Shown: positions 18,340 through 27,723 of the stretch, piece by piece
How the letters are laid out: every line of letters begins with the position of its first letter
Numbering within the stretch: position 1 is the stretch's first letter
Assembly: GCA_946497695.1 (NCBI GenBank)
Contig: CAMMLJ010000006.1
Location: 1-64,000 of the forward strand
From: an uncultured Clostridium sp.
GTDB taxonomy: Bacteria; Bacillota; Clostridia; TANB77; CAG-508
Reading direction: 5' to 3'
Length of the DNA: 64,000 nt
Program-made: the position numbers and the translations under genes
Notes under the pieces: generated by a model
What the model was told of the DNA's origin: nothing
What the model saw: the letters and a program-made list of their open reading frames with translations, nothing else
The model's database searches: none

Positions 18340-18879
18340 ATGGAAAAATTAAGAGAACAATATGAAAAAGAAGTAGTTCCAGCAATGATGAAAAAATTCA
18401 ATTATAAATCAATAATGGAAGTTCCAAAATTAGATAAAATCGTTATAAATATTGGTCTTGGAGATATTAAAGATAATCCAAAATCATTAGATAATGCTAT
18501 GAATGATTTAGCTATAATTACAGGACAAAAACCAATAGTAACAAAAGCAAGAAAATCAATAGCTGCTTTTAAATTAAGAGAGGGAGTTAATGTTGGATGT
18601 AAAGTAACATTAAGAAGAGGAAAAATGTATGATTTCGCATACAAATTATTCAATGTTGCTATGCCAAGAATAAGAGATTTCAGAGGAATTTCAGCAAATT
18701 CTTTTGATGGAAGAGGAAATTTCTCTATGGGTGTTAAAGAACAATTAATATTCCCAGAAATAGAATATGATAAAGTAGATAAATTAAGAGGAATGGATAT
18801 TATTTTTGTTACAACAGCAAAAACTGATGAAGAAGGAAAGGAATTATTAAAACTTCTAGGTATGCCATTCAAAAATTAG
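18340..18879 (+). CDS. rplE: 50S ribosomal protein L5
   Basis: L5 binds 5S rRNA and contacts P-site tRNA. The standard 179-residue product has [32 protein letters not shown] and [28 protein letters not shown] precedes the ATG with a spacing of about 11 nt. It lies 20 nt before the S14 gene. Confidence 0.98.
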   Translation: MEKLREQYEKEVVPAMMKKFNYKSIMEVPKLDKIVINIGLGDIKDNPKSLDNAMNDLAIITGQKPIVTKARKSIAAFKLREGVNVGCKVTLRRGKMYDFAYKLFNVAMPRIRDFRGISANSFDGRGNFSMGVKEQLIFPEIEYDKVDKLRGMDIIFVTTAKTDEEGKELLKLLGMPFKN

Positions 18880-18899
18880 TCCAAAGAAAGGAGATTAAT

Positions 18900-19085
18900 A
18901 TGGCTAAAAAATCTTTAAAAGTAAAACAACAAAGACCACAAAAATATGCTACTAGAGAATATAATAGATGTAAAATATGTGGAAGACCACATGGATATAT
19001 TAGAAAATATGGAATTTGCCGTGTTTGCTTTAGAAATTTAGCACATAAAGGAGAAATCCCAGGTGTTAAAAAAGCAAGCTGGTAG
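18900..19085 (+). CDS. rpsZ: 30S ribosomal protein S14, zinc-binding type
   Basis: S14 joins the 30S head late in assembly. At 61 residues it is the short zinc-containing form, with Cys24, Cys27, Cys40 and Cys43 ([10 protein letters not shown] and CRVC). The zinc-free long paralogue is not in this window. AAAGGAG precedes the ATG. Confidence 0.98.
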   Translation: MAKKSLKVKQQRPQKYATREYNRCKICGRPHGYIRKYGICRVCFRNLAHKGEIPGVKKASW

Positions 19086-19112
19086 AAGATAAAAAAAAGG
19101 AGGGAAACTTAA

Positions 19113-19511
19113 GTGAATACTACAGATCCAATAGCAGATATGTTAACAAGAATTAGAAATGCAAGTGCTGCAAAGCATAAAACAGTTGACGTTCCTGCTT
19201 CAAAAATGAAAAAAGCAATAGCAGATATATTATATAATGAAGGATATATTAAATCTGTTGAAGAAATAGTAAACGAAAATCAAGGAATATTAAGAATAGC
19301 TTTAAAATATGATGAAAATGGGGCTAAAGTAATAGCTGGAATTAAAAGAATAAGTAAACCAGGATTAAGAGTATATGCTTCTGCTGAAAAATTACCAAAA
19401 GTTTTAAATGGTTTAGGAATCGCTTTAATTTCTACATCAAAAGGAATTAAAACAGATAAAGAAGCAAGAAAAGAAAATCTTGGAGGAGAAGTTTTAGCAT
19501 ATATTTGGTAA
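19113..19511 (+). CDS. rpsH: 30S ribosomal protein S8
   Basis: S8 is a primary 16S binder and in enterobacteria represses the spc operon. The 132-residue product starts with GTG after AAGGAGGG at 19098-19105. It contains [31 protein letters not shown] and [11 protein letters not shown] 103-nt structured spacer follows. Confidence 0.98.
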   Translation: MNTTDPIADMLTRIRNASAAKHKTVDVPASKMKKAIADILYNEGYIKSVEEIVNENQGILRIALKYDENGAKVIAGIKRISKPGLRVYASAEKLPKVLNGLGIALISTSKGIKTDKEARKENLGGEVLAYIW

Positions 19512-19512
19512 T

Positions 19513-19579
19513 TCTTGAAGCTGTTAAGGCTCTGCCTGTTACAGATTCAAGATACAATGCGAAGAAAATGAGCATTGTA
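19513..19579 (+). ncRNA. Structured spacer between rpsH and rplF
   Basis: A long hairpin (TCTTGAA 19513-19519 with TTCAAGA 19546-19552; CTGT with ACAG; AGGC-TCT-GCCT at the tip) starts two bases after the rpsH stop. A second hairpin follows (TACAATGC 19553-19560 with GCATTGTA 19572-19579), then ATCCTATAAG. The arrangement resembles parts of the spacers before rplX and rpsM. There is no U-run, so it is not a simple terminator. Confidence 0.5.
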
Positions 19580-19614
19580 ATCCTATAAGAATACAAGAAG
19601 GAGGGAAAAACGAA

Positions 19615-20154
19615 ATGTCAAGAATAGGAAATGCACCTGTTGCAATACCAGAAGGTGTTGAAGTAAAATTAGACGGACAACATTTAACTGTAAAAGGACC
19701 AAAAGGTACATTAGAAAGAGAAATTCATAAAAACATAACAGTTACAATAGAAGATAATGTAGTTAAAGTTACAAGACCAGACGATGAAAACTTTAACAAA
19801 GGTTTACATGGTTTAACAAGAACTTTAATTAAAAACATGATAGAAGGAGTAAAACACGAATTTACAAGAACATTACAAATTAATGGTGTAGGTTATAGGG
19901 TACAAAAACAAGGAAATAACTTAAACTTAACATTAGGTTATTCACACCCAGTAATATTCGAAGCTCCAGAAGGAATCACATTTGACGTTCCAGATGCAAA
20001 TACAATCATTGTAAAAGGAATTGATAAAGAATTAGTTGGTCAAACAGCTGCAGTTATCAGATCTAAAAGAGCACCAGAAGTTTATGGTGGAAAAGGTATT
20101 AAATATGATTATGAAGTTATCAGACGTAAAGAAGGTAAAGCTGGTAAAAAATAG
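19615..20154 (+). CDS. rplF: 50S ribosomal protein L6
   Basis: L6 lies near the factor-binding site. The standard 179-residue product has [16 protein letters not shown], two repeats of the L6 fold and the C-terminal [25 protein letters not shown] precedes the ATG. rplR follows by 29 nt. Confidence 0.98.
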   Translation: MSRIGNAPVAIPEGVEVKLDGQHLTVKGPKGTLEREIHKNITVTIEDNVVKVTRPDDENFNKGLHGLTRTLIKNMIEGVKHEFTRTLQINGVGYRVQKQGNNLNLTLGYSHPVIFEAPEGITFDVPDANTIIVKGIDKELVGQTAAVIRSKRAPEVYGGKGIKYDYEVIRRKEGKAGKK

Positions 20155-20183
20155 ACTTTAGTTTATAGAAAGGAGAGAGCAAA

Positions 20184-20543
20184 GTGATTACAAAAACAAA
20201 CAGAAAAATGGAAAGAGCAAGAAGACATGCTCGTGTTCGTAGAAAAATAAGCGGAACAGCTGAACGTCCAAGATTATGTGTATATAGAAGTAATACAAAT
20301 TTATATGTACAAGTAATTGATGATGTTGCTGGAAATACTTTAGTTTCAGCTTCTACATTAGATAAAGAAGTAAAAACTAAATATGCAAATAAAGAAGCAG
20401 CAAAAGAAGTTGGAGCACTTATAGCAAAAAGAGCATTAGAAAAAAATATTAAAGATGTTGTTTTTGATAGAGGTGGATATATCTATCATGGAGTTGTTAA
20501 AGAATTAGCAGAAGCTGCAAGAAATGGTGGATTAAACTTCTAA
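20184..20543 (+). CDS. rplR: 50S ribosomal protein L18
   Basis: L18 binds 5S rRNA. The 119-residue product starts with GTG after AAAGGAGAG and has [27 protein letters not shown] and [20 protein letters not shown]. Length and order are standard. Confidence 0.98.
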   Translation: MITKTNRKMERARRHARVRRKISGTAERPRLCVYRSNTNLYVQVIDDVAGNTLVSASTLDKEVKTKYANKEAAKEVGALIAKRALEKNIKDVVFDRGGYIYHGVVKELAEAARNGGLNF

Positions 20544-20611
20544 TAAATAGAAAATAAAAACTTCTAAAATATATTAGGTATATTTAAAAAGAAAAGGAGG
20601 AAAGAAAACCG

Positions 20612-21103
20612 ATGCAAGAAGAGAATGCAGTTGAATTAAAAGAGAAAGTTGTTGCAATAAACAGAGTTGCTAAAGTTGTTAAAGGTGGTAGAACTTTTAG
20701 ATTTAGTGCTTTAGTAGTTGTTGGTGACGGAAACGGACACGTTGGTGTTGGAAATGGAAAGGCAGCAGAAGTACCTGATGCAATAAAGAAAGCAATAGAT
20801 GATGCTAGAAAAAATTTAAAAGAAGTACCAGTAGTTGGAACAACAATCCCTCACGAATTTATTGGTAAATTCGGAAGTGCAAGAGTAATGTTAAAACCAG
20901 CAGTAGAAGGTTCTGGAGTTATTGCAGGAGGAAGTGCAAGAGCTGTATTAGAATTAGCTGGATACAAAGATATAAAAACTAAAGTTCTTGGTACAAATAA
21001 TCCAAGAAATGTTGTGTATGCAACAATGAACGGATTAGAAAATATGAGAACAGTAGAACAAATTGCTAAAAAAAGAGGAAAAAAAGTTTCTGATATATTA
21101 TAA
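20612..21103 (+). CDS. rpsE: 30S ribosomal protein S5
   Basis: S5 contributes to decoding accuracy. The 163-residue product has [20 protein letters not shown], the motif [12 protein letters not shown] and [26 protein letters not shown] precedes the ATG. In the usual order rpmD (L30) would follow, but rplO starts 37 nt later with no room for it. Confidence 0.98.
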   Translation: MQEENAVELKEKVVAINRVAKVVKGGRTFRFSALVVVGDGNGHVGVGNGKAAEVPDAIKKAIDDARKNLKEVPVVGTTIPHEFIGKFGSARVMLKPAVEGSGVIAGGSARAVLELAGYKDIKTKVLGTNNPRNVVYATMNGLENMRTVEQIAKKRGKKVSDIL

Positions 21104-21140
21104 TAATAATATCAAATTTTAAGGAGGTGCAATTTACGAA

Positions 21141-21575
21141 ATGCAATTAGGAGAATTAGGACCAGCAAATGTTAGAGTTAAGAGAAAAAGATTAGGTCGT
21201 GGTACCGGTTCAGGTCTTGGAAAAACATCAGGAAAAGGACATAAAGGACAAAAAGCTAGATCTGGCGGTGGAGTAAGAAGAGGATTCGAAGGAGGTCAAA
21301 CACCTTTATATAGAAGACTTCCAAAAAGAGGATTCAATAATATCCATGCTAAAAACTATACAGAAGTAACTTTAACAATGTTAAATAAGAGTGAAGCTTC
21401 AGAAGTTACAGCAGAAAGCCTATTAGCAGAAGGAATTATAGGAAAAGTTAATGATGGAATAGTAGTAATAGCTACAGGAAAATTAGATAAAAAATTAACT
21501 GTTAAAGCTAAGAGATTTACAAAAGCAGCTGCAGAAAAAATAGAAGCAGCAGGAGGAAAGATTGAGGTGATTTAG
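21141..21575 (+). CDS. rplO: 50S ribosomal protein L15
   Basis: L15 is a late-assembly 50S protein. The 144-residue product has [20 protein letters not shown] and [17 protein letters not shown]. The site AAGGAGGTG at 21121-21129 precedes the ATG. The gene abuts secY without a gap and follows rpsE directly because rpmD is missing. Confidence 0.98.
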   Translation: MQLGELGPANVRVKRKRLGRGTGSGLGKTSGKGHKGQKARSGGGVRRGFEGGQTPLYRRLPKRGFNNIHAKNYTEVTLTMLNKSEASEVTAESLLAEGIIGKVNDGIVVIATGKLDKKLTVKAKRFTKAAAEKIEAAGGKIEVI

Positions 21576-22898
21576 TTGTTTAAAACTATAAAAAATGCAT
21601 TAAAGACACCTGAAGTAAGAAAAAGATTATTATACACATTAGTATTGATTATAGTATTTAGATTAGGATGTTTTATAACTGTTCCAGGTGTAGACTTGGT
21701 ACAGATACAAAATGCTATGCAATCATCAGGAAATACGCTAACAGGATTAATAGATATAATCTCTGGAGGAGCATTTTCTAGATTTTCAATATTTGCAATG
21801 TCAGTAACACCATATATTACAGCTTCAATTGTTATACAATTATTAACAATGATAATACCTTCACTAGAAAGATTAGCAAAAGAAGGTGGAGAAGTTGGAA
21901 GACAAAAAGTAGATAAGTATACTAAAGCACTTTCAATTGTGCTTGCTTTAATAGAAGGAATCGGATTATATTTATCTTATCAATCACAAGGAATATTCGT
22001 AGATTCAGGAATATTATCAGGAGTGTTAGTCGTAACAGGTCTTATGGCAGGTACTGCATTACTTATGTGGCTTGGTGACCAAATTACTAATAAAGGAATT
22101 GGAAATGGAGTTTCAATGATTATCTTTATTGGTATAGTATCAAGATTACCAAGTGCGGTAAGTTCAATTTGGTCTTTAATAATGACAGAATCAGGATTTA
22201 GCACAACTGGATTATTAGTAGCATTAGCTATTGTAATAGGAGCTTTAATTTTAGTTACAGCAGTTGTATTTATACAACAAGCTGAAAGAAGAATACCTGT
22301 ACAATATGCTAAAAAAGTTGTTGGAAGAAAAATGATGGGTGCACAAAATACATATATTCCATTAAAAATAGCTATGGCTGGAGTTATGCCAATAATATTT
22401 GCATCATCATTTATGACATTCCCAGCAATGATAATTCAAATATTCGATCCAAGTATTGCAACACATACAGGATTTTGGAATGTAATATATAATTTCTCAG
22501 TAGCTACTTCAAGTTCAGATGTGGCTATTGGTTACACAATAGCAAATGCAATAGTTTATTTACTATTAATAGTAGGATTCACATTCTTCTATATATATGC
22601 AACATTTAATCCAGCAGAGGTTTCTGCAAATATTAAGAAAAATGGTGGATTCATACCAGGTATAAGAGCTGGAAAACCAACTACAGAATATTTATCATCA
22701 GTGCTTACAAAATTAACATTGTTTGGTGGTTTATTCTTGGCACTTATAGCTATACTTCCAATGTTTATGAGATTTACAAATTTAAATGTAGCATTTGGAG
22801 GAACATCTATACTTATTATAGTTGGTGTTGCATTAGAGACAGTTCAACAATTAGAATCACAATTAGTAATGAGACATTACAAGGGATTCTTAGAATAA
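21576..22898 (+). CDS. secY: Preprotein translocase subunit SecY
   Basis: SecY forms the protein-conducting membrane channel with SecE and SecG. The 440-residue product has about ten hydrophobic segments. Diagnostic stretches are GGAFSRFSIFAMSVTPYITA (plug region), the cytoplasmic loop QQAERRIPVQYAKKVVGRKM and the C-terminal LESQLVMRHYKGFLE. It starts with TTG directly after the rplO stop, with GAGGTG upstream, so translation is probably coupled and moderate. Confidence 0.97.
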   Translation: MFKTIKNALKTPEVRKRLLYTLVLIIVFRLGCFITVPGVDLVQIQNAMQSSGNTLTGLIDIISGGAFSRFSIFAMSVTPYITASIVIQLLTMIIPSLERLAKEGGEVGRQKVDKYTKALSIVLALIEGIGLYLSYQSQGIFVDSGILSGVLVVTGLMAGTALLMWLGDQITNKGIGNGVSMIIFIGIVSRLPSAVSSIWSLIMTESGFSTTGLLVALAIVIGALILVTAVVFIQQAERRIPVQYAKKVVGRKMMGAQNTYIPLKIAMAGVMPIIFASSFMTFPAMIIQIFDPSIATHTGFWNVIYNFSVATSSSDVAIGYTIANAIVYLLLIVGFTFFYIYATFNPAEVSANIKKNGGFIPGIRAGKPTTEYLSSVLTKLTLFGGLFLALIAILPMFMRFTNLNVAFGGTSILIIVGVALETVQQLESQLVMRHYKGFLE

Positions 22899-22910
22899 AA
22901 TTTATTGTAT

Positions 22911-23034
22911 CAGGGTACGACTCTGAGATTTGCAGTCGTGCCCATGCAATTAATTATTATATGGATATATTGGTTGTAATTGAATATTATTTTTTAAATA
23001 TATACTGCAAAATATATATTTAAAAAATAATATT
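22911..23034 (+). repeat. Inverted repeats in the secY-adk spacer
   Basis: A 10-bp hairpin with one G-U pair (GGGTACGACT with AGTCGTGCCC, near 22914-22944) is followed by a perfect 22-bp AT-only inverted repeat (22983-23004 with 23013-23034, loop CTGCAAAA). The second ends 16 nt before the adk ribosome site and is not followed by a T-run. Confidence 0.7.
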
Positions 23035-23062
23035 TGCATAAGAAAAGATAGGAGTGAAGAAA

Positions 23063-23728
23063 ATGAATATTGTTTTATTAGGTGGACCAGGTAGTGGTAA
23101 AGGAACAGTATCAAATTTATTTGAAAAGACACAAAATATGGGGCATATTGCAACAGGAGATATGTTTAGAGAAGAAATAAAAAATGCAACAGAATTAGGA
23201 AAAAAAGCACAAGAATATATTGATAAAGGAAATTTAGTACCAGATGAAATAACAGTCAATATGTTAAAAGGAAAAATAAATCAATTTAAAGATTCAAATG
23301 GTGTAGTATTTGACGGATTTCCAAGAAATAAAAAACAAGCAGAAGCACTAGAAGAAATGCTAGAAAATCAAAATCAAAAAGTCGATTTAGCACTATTTTT
23401 AGATATCCCAGATGAAGATATAATATATAGAACTGTAAAAAGAAGAATTTGTTCAAATAAAGATTGTGGAGCAATATATAATTTAGAATACAAGAAACCA
23501 AAAGTAGAAGGTATATGTGATATTTGTGGAAGCAAATTAATTCAAAGAAAAGATGATAATGAGGAAACTATAACAGAAAGATTAAGAGTATATCATGAAC
23601 AATCAAAAGAACTTATAGAATATTATGAAGAAAAAGGTCTATTATATAGAGTAAAATTACATGCAAGTGTAAATATAACAGAAGAAATGGTAAGTGAATG
23701 GTTGAAAAACTACAATGAAAACAGATAA
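23063..23728 (+). CDS. adk: Adenylate kinase
   Basis: Adenylate kinase interconverts ATP, ADP and AMP in the cytoplasm. I chose ATG 23063 (MNIVLLGGPGSGKGT, P-loop at once) after GGAG at 23051-23054, giving 221 residues; a GTG at 23054 overlaps that site. The LID domain is the long form with a zinc-type Cys set (CSNKDC and CDIC). FDGFPRNKKQAEAL is the conserved AMP-binding segment. The place between secY and map is conserved in Firmicutes. Confidence 0.97.
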   Translation: MNIVLLGGPGSGKGTVSNLFEKTQNMGHIATGDMFREEIKNATELGKKAQEYIDKGNLVPDEITVNMLKGKINQFKDSNGVVFDGFPRNKKQAEALEEMLENQNQKVDLALFLDIPDEDIIYRTVKRRICSNKDCGAIYNLEYKKPKVEGICDICGSKLIQRKDDNEETITERLRVYHEQSKELIEYYEEKGLLYRVKLHASVNITEEMVSEWLKNYNENR

Positions 23729-23741
23729 GGAAGTAATATAA

Positions 23742-24512
23742 ATGATATATATAAAATCTCCAAAAGAAATAGAAAAAATGAAAGAAGCTTGTAAAGTAGC
23801 ATTTCTTGCACAAAAAGCTATAGAAGCAGCAATAAAACCAGGAATTACAACTTATGAATTAGACAAAATTGCAGAAGAAACAATGAGAAAAAATGGAGCA
23901 ATTCCAGCAGAAAAAGGATACCCAAGTGGAGTAGACGGTGTTCCAGATTTTCCAGCAAGTATTTGTAGTTCTGTAAATGATGTTGTAATTCATGGAATTC
24001 CTTCTAAAAGAGAAGTACTAAAAGAAGGAGATATTGTAAGTGTAGATTTAGTAGCATATAAAGATGGATTTAATGGAGATTGCTGTAGAACATATGCTGT
24101 TGGAAAAATAGATAAAGCAAGTCAAAGACTAATAGATGTAACAAAACAAGCTTTTTTTGAAGGAATTAAATATGCTAAAAAAGGAAATAGACTAGGTGAC
24201 ATATCACATGCAATAGGTGAATATGTAGAAAAAAATGGTTTTTCAGTAGTAAGAGAATTTCAAGGACATGGTATAGGAAGAGAAATGCACGAAGATCCAG
24301 GAATTCCAAATTACGGAAAAGCAGGTAGGGGACCTAGGTTAGAACCAGGAATGACATTAGCAATTGAACCTATGGTAATTGCAGGAAAACCAAACATTTT
24401 AGAATTAGATGATGGCTGGGGAATTATAACAGAAGATGGAACAAGAGCAGCACATTATGAAAATACAATTTTAATTACAGAAAAAGAGCCAAAAATCTTG
24501 ACTATAGTGTAA
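23742..24512 (+). CDS. map: Methionine aminopeptidase, type I
   Basis: This metalloenzyme removes the initiator Met from new proteins. The 256-residue product has the metal ligands expected for the family in VSVDLVAYKDGFNGDCCRTY, the GHGIGREMHEDPGIPNYG His region, and Glu in LAIEPMV and HYENTILITE. It lies 13 nt after adk with a weak AGGAAG site. Confidence 0.97.
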   Translation: MIYIKSPKEIEKMKEACKVAFLAQKAIEAAIKPGITTYELDKIAEETMRKNGAIPAEKGYPSGVDGVPDFPASICSSVNDVVIHGIPSKREVLKEGDIVSVDLVAYKDGFNGDCCRTYAVGKIDKASQRLIDVTKQAFFEGIKYAKKGNRLGDISHAIGEYVEKNGFSVVREFQGHGIGREMHEDPGIPNYGKAGRGPRLEPGMTLAIEPMVIAGKPNILELDDGWGIITEDGTRAAHYENTILITEKEPKILTIV

Positions 24513-24580
24513 AAATGGTGTATACTATATTAGCTATTTATAGTTAAATTAATGTTTAAATTATTCGGGAGGGAATAAAT

Positions 24581-24799
24581 TTGGCAAAAGAAGATGTAAT
24601 CGAAGTAGAGGGAGTTGTTGTAGAAACACTACCAAATACTAATTTTAAAGTAGAGCTTGAAAATGGTCATCAAATATTGGCTCATATTTCAGGAAAACTT
24701 AGAATGAACTATATCAAAATATTACCAGGTGATAGAGTAAAAGTAGAATTATCACCATATGATTTAAATAGAGGAAGAATAACATGGAGAGCTAAATAA
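24581..24799 (+). CDS. infA: Translation initiation factor IF-1
   Basis: IF-1 blocks the A site during initiation. The 72-residue single-OB-fold protein reads [20 protein letters not shown] at its start and has [16 protein letters not shown]. It starts with TTG after GGGAGGG at 24567-24573. The position upstream of rpmJ and rpsM is standard. Confidence 0.98.
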   Translation: MAKEDVIEVEGVVVETLPNTNFKVELENGHQILAHISGKLRMNYIKILPGDRVKVELSPYDLNRGRITWRAK

Positions 24800-24814
24800 A
24801 TCCTATTAACTTAG

Positions 24815-24871
24815 GTATGAAGTGTGAGATGAGATGTGTAGTTAAACCACACATCTGATTTCACGCTTCAT
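24815..24871 (+). ncRNA. Long hairpin in the infA-rpmJ spacer
   Basis: A two-part stem is formed by TATGAAGTGTGA (24815-24826) with TCACGCTTCATA (24860-24871) and AGATGTGT (24831-24838) with ACACATCT (24848-24855). One pair is G-U and an internal bulge separates the arms. It is not followed by a T-run, so a processing or regulatory role is more likely than termination. Confidence 0.6.
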
Positions 24872-24922
24872 AATTGCTCAAGTAAATGTATAAAAAATGA
24901 GTAATAACAGGAGGTGTATCAA

Positions 24923-25036
24923 ATGAAAGTTAGAGCATCAGTAAAACCTATATGCCCAAAGTGCAAGGTTATTAAAAGAAAAGGTGTTGTTAGAGTTATT
25001 TGTGAAAACCCTAAACACAAACAAAGACAAGGATAG
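24923..25036 (+). CDS. rpmJ: 50S ribosomal protein L36, zinc-binding type
   Basis: This 37-residue protein starts [20 protein letters not shown]. Its zinc ligands are Cys11, Cys14, Cys27 and His32. GGAGGTG precedes the ATG at 24911-24917. Short genes of this size are easily missed; the match to the family is complete. Confidence 0.97.
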   Translation: MKVRASVKPICPKCKVIKRKGVVRVICENPKHKQRQG

Positions 25037-25044
25037 TTAGACAG

Positions 25045-25150
25045 CATAGTTTATACATACAGTTATAATTGGAAAAACAATTATACAATCCTATGGTATA
25101 AGCACAAAAATGGTAGCGGCTGAAGAGTATATCTCTTTATCAAATTTGTG
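25045..25150 (+). ncRNA. Structured spacer between rpmJ and rpsM with alternative pairings
   Basis: An 8-bp hairpin (TATAATTG 25064-25071 with CAATTATA 25078-25085) is enclosed by two competing stems: CATAG (25045-25049) with CTATG (25091-25095), or GTTTATAC (25049-25056) with GTATAAGC (25096-25103, one G-U). Further on, CACAAA (25103-25108) can pair with TTTGTG (25145-25150) around AGAG/CTCT. The gap is 165 nt, long for this operon position. Confidence 0.45.
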
Positions 25151-25201
25151 TTCATATATAAATCTTAATACTTAAAAAACAAAAAATTTGGAGGTGCAAT
25201 T

Positions 25202-25570
25202 ATGGCTCGTATATCAGGAATTGATTTACCTAGAGAAAAAAGAGTAGAAGTTGGATTAACATATATTTATGGTATTGGTCTTTCAACATCACAAAAATTA
25301 TTAAAAGAAGCTGAGGTAAATCCAGATACAAGAGTAAAAGATTTAACAGAAGATCAAGTACAAGCAATTAGAAAAGCAATCGATTCAAATCATCTATTAT
25401 TAGAAGGAGATTTAAGAAGAGAAGTTGCATTAAACATTAAAAGACTTACAGAAATAGGATGCTATAGAGGATTAAGACATAGAAGAGGTCTTCCAGTAAG
25501 AGGACAAAGAACAAAAACTAATGCTCGTACAAGAAAAGGTCCTAGAAAATTAGTAAGCAAAAAGAAATAA
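25202..25570 (+). CDS. rpsM: 30S ribosomal protein S13
   Basis: S13 contacts the P-site tRNA and the 50S bridge. The 122-residue product has [20 protein letters not shown], the helix-hairpin-helix [13 protein letters not shown] and the tail [27 protein letters not shown] precedes the ATG. Confidence 0.98.
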   Translation: MARISGIDLPREKRVEVGLTYIYGIGLSTSQKLLKEAEVNPDTRVKDLTEDQVQAIRKAIDSNHLLLEGDLRREVALNIKRLTEIGCYRGLRHRRGLPVRGQRTKTNARTRKGPRKLVSKKK

Positions 25571-25615
25571 TTTTTAGGCTCGAAAGAGTATAAAAAAGGG
25601 AGGTAAGCTAGAAAG

Positions 25616-26014
25616 ATGGCTAAAAATGTAACAAAAAAGACAGTAACTAGAAGAAGAGATAGAAAAAATATAGAAAAAGGTTCAGCTCATATTCATTCTA
25701 GTTTTAACAATACAATAGTTACAATTACAGACGTTAAAGGTAATGTTATATCTTGGGCAAGTGCTGGAGGATTAGGATTTAAAGGTTCTAGAAAAAGCAC
25801 ACCATTTGCTGCAGGAGAAGTTGCAGAAACAGCAGCAAAAAAAGCTATGGAACATGGTTTAAAAACAGTTGATGTTTTTGTTAAAGGACCAGGTTCAGGT
25901 AGAGAAGCTGCAATAAGATCACTTCAAACAACAGGTTTAGAAATAAGCAGCATCAAGGATGTAACACCAATACCACACAATGGTTGTAGACCACCAAAAA
26001 GAAGAAGAGTATAA
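25616..26014 (+). CDS. rpsK: 30S ribosomal protein S11
   Basis: S11 forms the platform near the mRNA exit. The 132-residue product has [30 protein letters not shown] and the C-terminal [24 protein letters not shown] is upstream of the ATG. Confidence 0.98.
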   Translation: MAKNVTKKTVTRRRDRKNIEKGSAHIHSSFNNTIVTITDVKGNVISWASAGGLGFKGSRKSTPFAAGEVAETAAKKAMEHGLKTVDVFVKGPGSGREAAIRSLQTTGLEISSIKDVTPIPHNGCRPPKRRRV

Positions 26015-26055
26015 TTAAGAAATAATAAATTTGAAAGAAGAGGTGTAAAAGACAA

Positions 26056-26682
26056 ATGGCAAGATATAAAGATGAACAATGCCGTATATGCCGTAGAGAA
26101 GGTCAAAAATTATTCTTAAAAGGTAGCAGATGTTATTCAGAAAAATGTAGTATTGCTAGAAGAAATTATGGACCAGGAGATCATGGTCAAAAAAGAAATA
26201 AGCTTTCTGAATATGGTACACAATTAAGAGAAAAACAAAAAACAAGAATGTATTATGGAGTTGGAGAAAAACAATTCAGAAAATATTTCGAAATGGCTTC
26301 AAATAAAAAAGGAGTTACAGGTGAAGAATTATTAACAATATTAGAAAGCAGATTAGACAATGTTGTTTATAGACTAGGATTTGCTTCTTCAAGAGCACAA
26401 GCTAGACAATTTGTAAATCATGCACAATTTGATGTAAATGGTAAAAAATGCAGTATACCATCATACTTAGTAAAACCAGGAGATGTAATTTCTGTAAGAG
26501 AAATTAAAAAAGATAATGTTGCTATAAAAGCTAATGTAGAAGAAAACGCAAGTAGACCTACTCCAGATTGGCTAGAAAGAGATTTCGATAATTTATCAGG
26601 TAAAGTAGTTAGATTAGCATCAAGAGAAGATATTGATTTACCAATAGAAGAACATCTAATCGTTGAATTTTACTCAAAATAA
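26056..26682 (+). CDS. rpsD: 30S ribosomal protein S4, zinc-binding type
   Basis: S4 initiates 30S assembly and guards the mRNA entry. The 208-residue product has four N-terminal Cys (9, 12, 26, 31), which indicates the zinc form. The S4 RNA-binding domain follows ([20 protein letters not shown]). In Bacillus S4 represses its own gene; here it is embedded in the operon, as in many clostridia. Confidence 0.97.
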   Translation: MARYKDEQCRICRREGQKLFLKGSRCYSEKCSIARRNYGPGDHGQKRNKLSEYGTQLREKQKTRMYYGVGEKQFRKYFEMASNKKGVTGEELLTILESRLDNVVYRLGFASSRAQARQFVNHAQFDVNGKKCSIPSYLVKPGDVISVREIKKDNVAIKANVEENASRPTPDWLERDFDNLSGKVVRLASREDIDLPIEEHLIVEFYSK

Positions 26683-26753
26683 TAGAAAACCATAAAAGAA
26701 TGGTAAATATTTTTAAAAGTTGCAAGCCAATGCAACTCTATTAGGAGGTAAAA

Positions 26754-27698
26754 ATGATTGAATTTGAAAAGCCAGACATACAATGCTTGGAAGTTGATGA
26801 AAAAAGAAATTACTCAAAATTTGTTTGTGAACCATTAGAACGTGGATATGGTGTAACAATAGGTAATTCATTAAGAAGAATATTACTTTCTTCTTTACCA
26901 GGAACAGCAATTACAAGTATTAAAATAGACGGTGTTTTACATGAATTCTCTACAATTCCAAATGTAGTGGAGGACGTGCCAGAACTTATTGTTAACTTAA
27001 AAGATGTTCGTCTAAAAATGGATGGAAATGAAGAGAGAGTTATTAGAATTGATGCAAAAGAAGGAGAAGTTACAGCTGGAGATATCATAACTGATGGTGT
27101 TGTAGAAGTTTTAAATAAAGACTTACATATTGCAACAGTTTCAGAAGGTGGACATTTAGTTATTGAAATGACAGTTAATACAGGAAGAGGATATAATACT
27201 GCAGAACAAAATAAGAAAGAAGGACAAGATATATCTGTACTTCCAATAGATTCAATTTATACACCTGTAAAGAAAGTAAATTATTCTGTAGAAAATACTA
27301 GAGTTGGACAAATGGTAGATTATGATAAATTAGTAATAGAAGTTTGGACAGATGGTAGTTTAAAACCATATGAAGCTCTTAGCTTAGCTGCTAAAGTTAT
27401 GACTGGACACTTAGAACTATTTATAGATTTATCAGAAGCTGCAAAAAATACTCAAGTAATGGTAGAAAAAGAAGAATCTAAGAAAGAAAAAGTACTAGAA
27501 ATGACAATAGAAGATTTAGAGCTTTCTGTACGTTCATTTAACTGTTTAAAAAGAGCTGGTATTGTAACAGTAGAAGATTTAGTAAATAAAACTCAGTCAG
27601 AAATGATGAAAGTAAGGAATTTAGGTAAAAAGTCATTAGATGAAGTAACAAATAAATTACATTCATTAGGATTAGACTTTGCGCCAGATGATGATTAA
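26754..27698 (+). CDS. rpoA: RNA polymerase alpha subunit
   Basis: Alpha nucleates RNA polymerase assembly and contacts promoters and activators. The 314-residue product has the N-terminal dimer domain ([20 protein letters not shown]), an acidic linker and a C-terminal domain from about residue 245 with [14 protein letters not shown] and [20 protein letters not shown] precedes the ATG. Confidence 0.98.
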   Translation: MIEFEKPDIQCLEVDEKRNYSKFVCEPLERGYGVTIGNSLRRILLSSLPGTAITSIKIDGVLHEFSTIPNVVEDVPELIVNLKDVRLKMDGNEERVIRIDAKEGEVTAGDIITDGVVEVLNKDLHIATVSEGGHLVIEMTVNTGRGYNTAEQNKKEGQDISVLPIDSIYTPVKKVNYSVENTRVGQMVDYDKLVIEVWTDGSLKPYEALSLAAKVMTGHLELFIDLSEAAKNTQVMVEKEESKKEKVLEMTIEDLELSVRSFNCLKRAGIVTVEDLVNKTQSEMMKVRNLGKKSLDEVTNKLHSLGLDFAPDDD

Positions 27699-27723
27699 AA
27701 TAAATTAGAAAGGTGTGAAAGAA

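Noticed and set aside
21104-21140. Possible very short L30 gene between rpsE and rplO
   Set aside because: Only 37 nt are available, carrying just the rplO ribosome site; no frame could encode L30.
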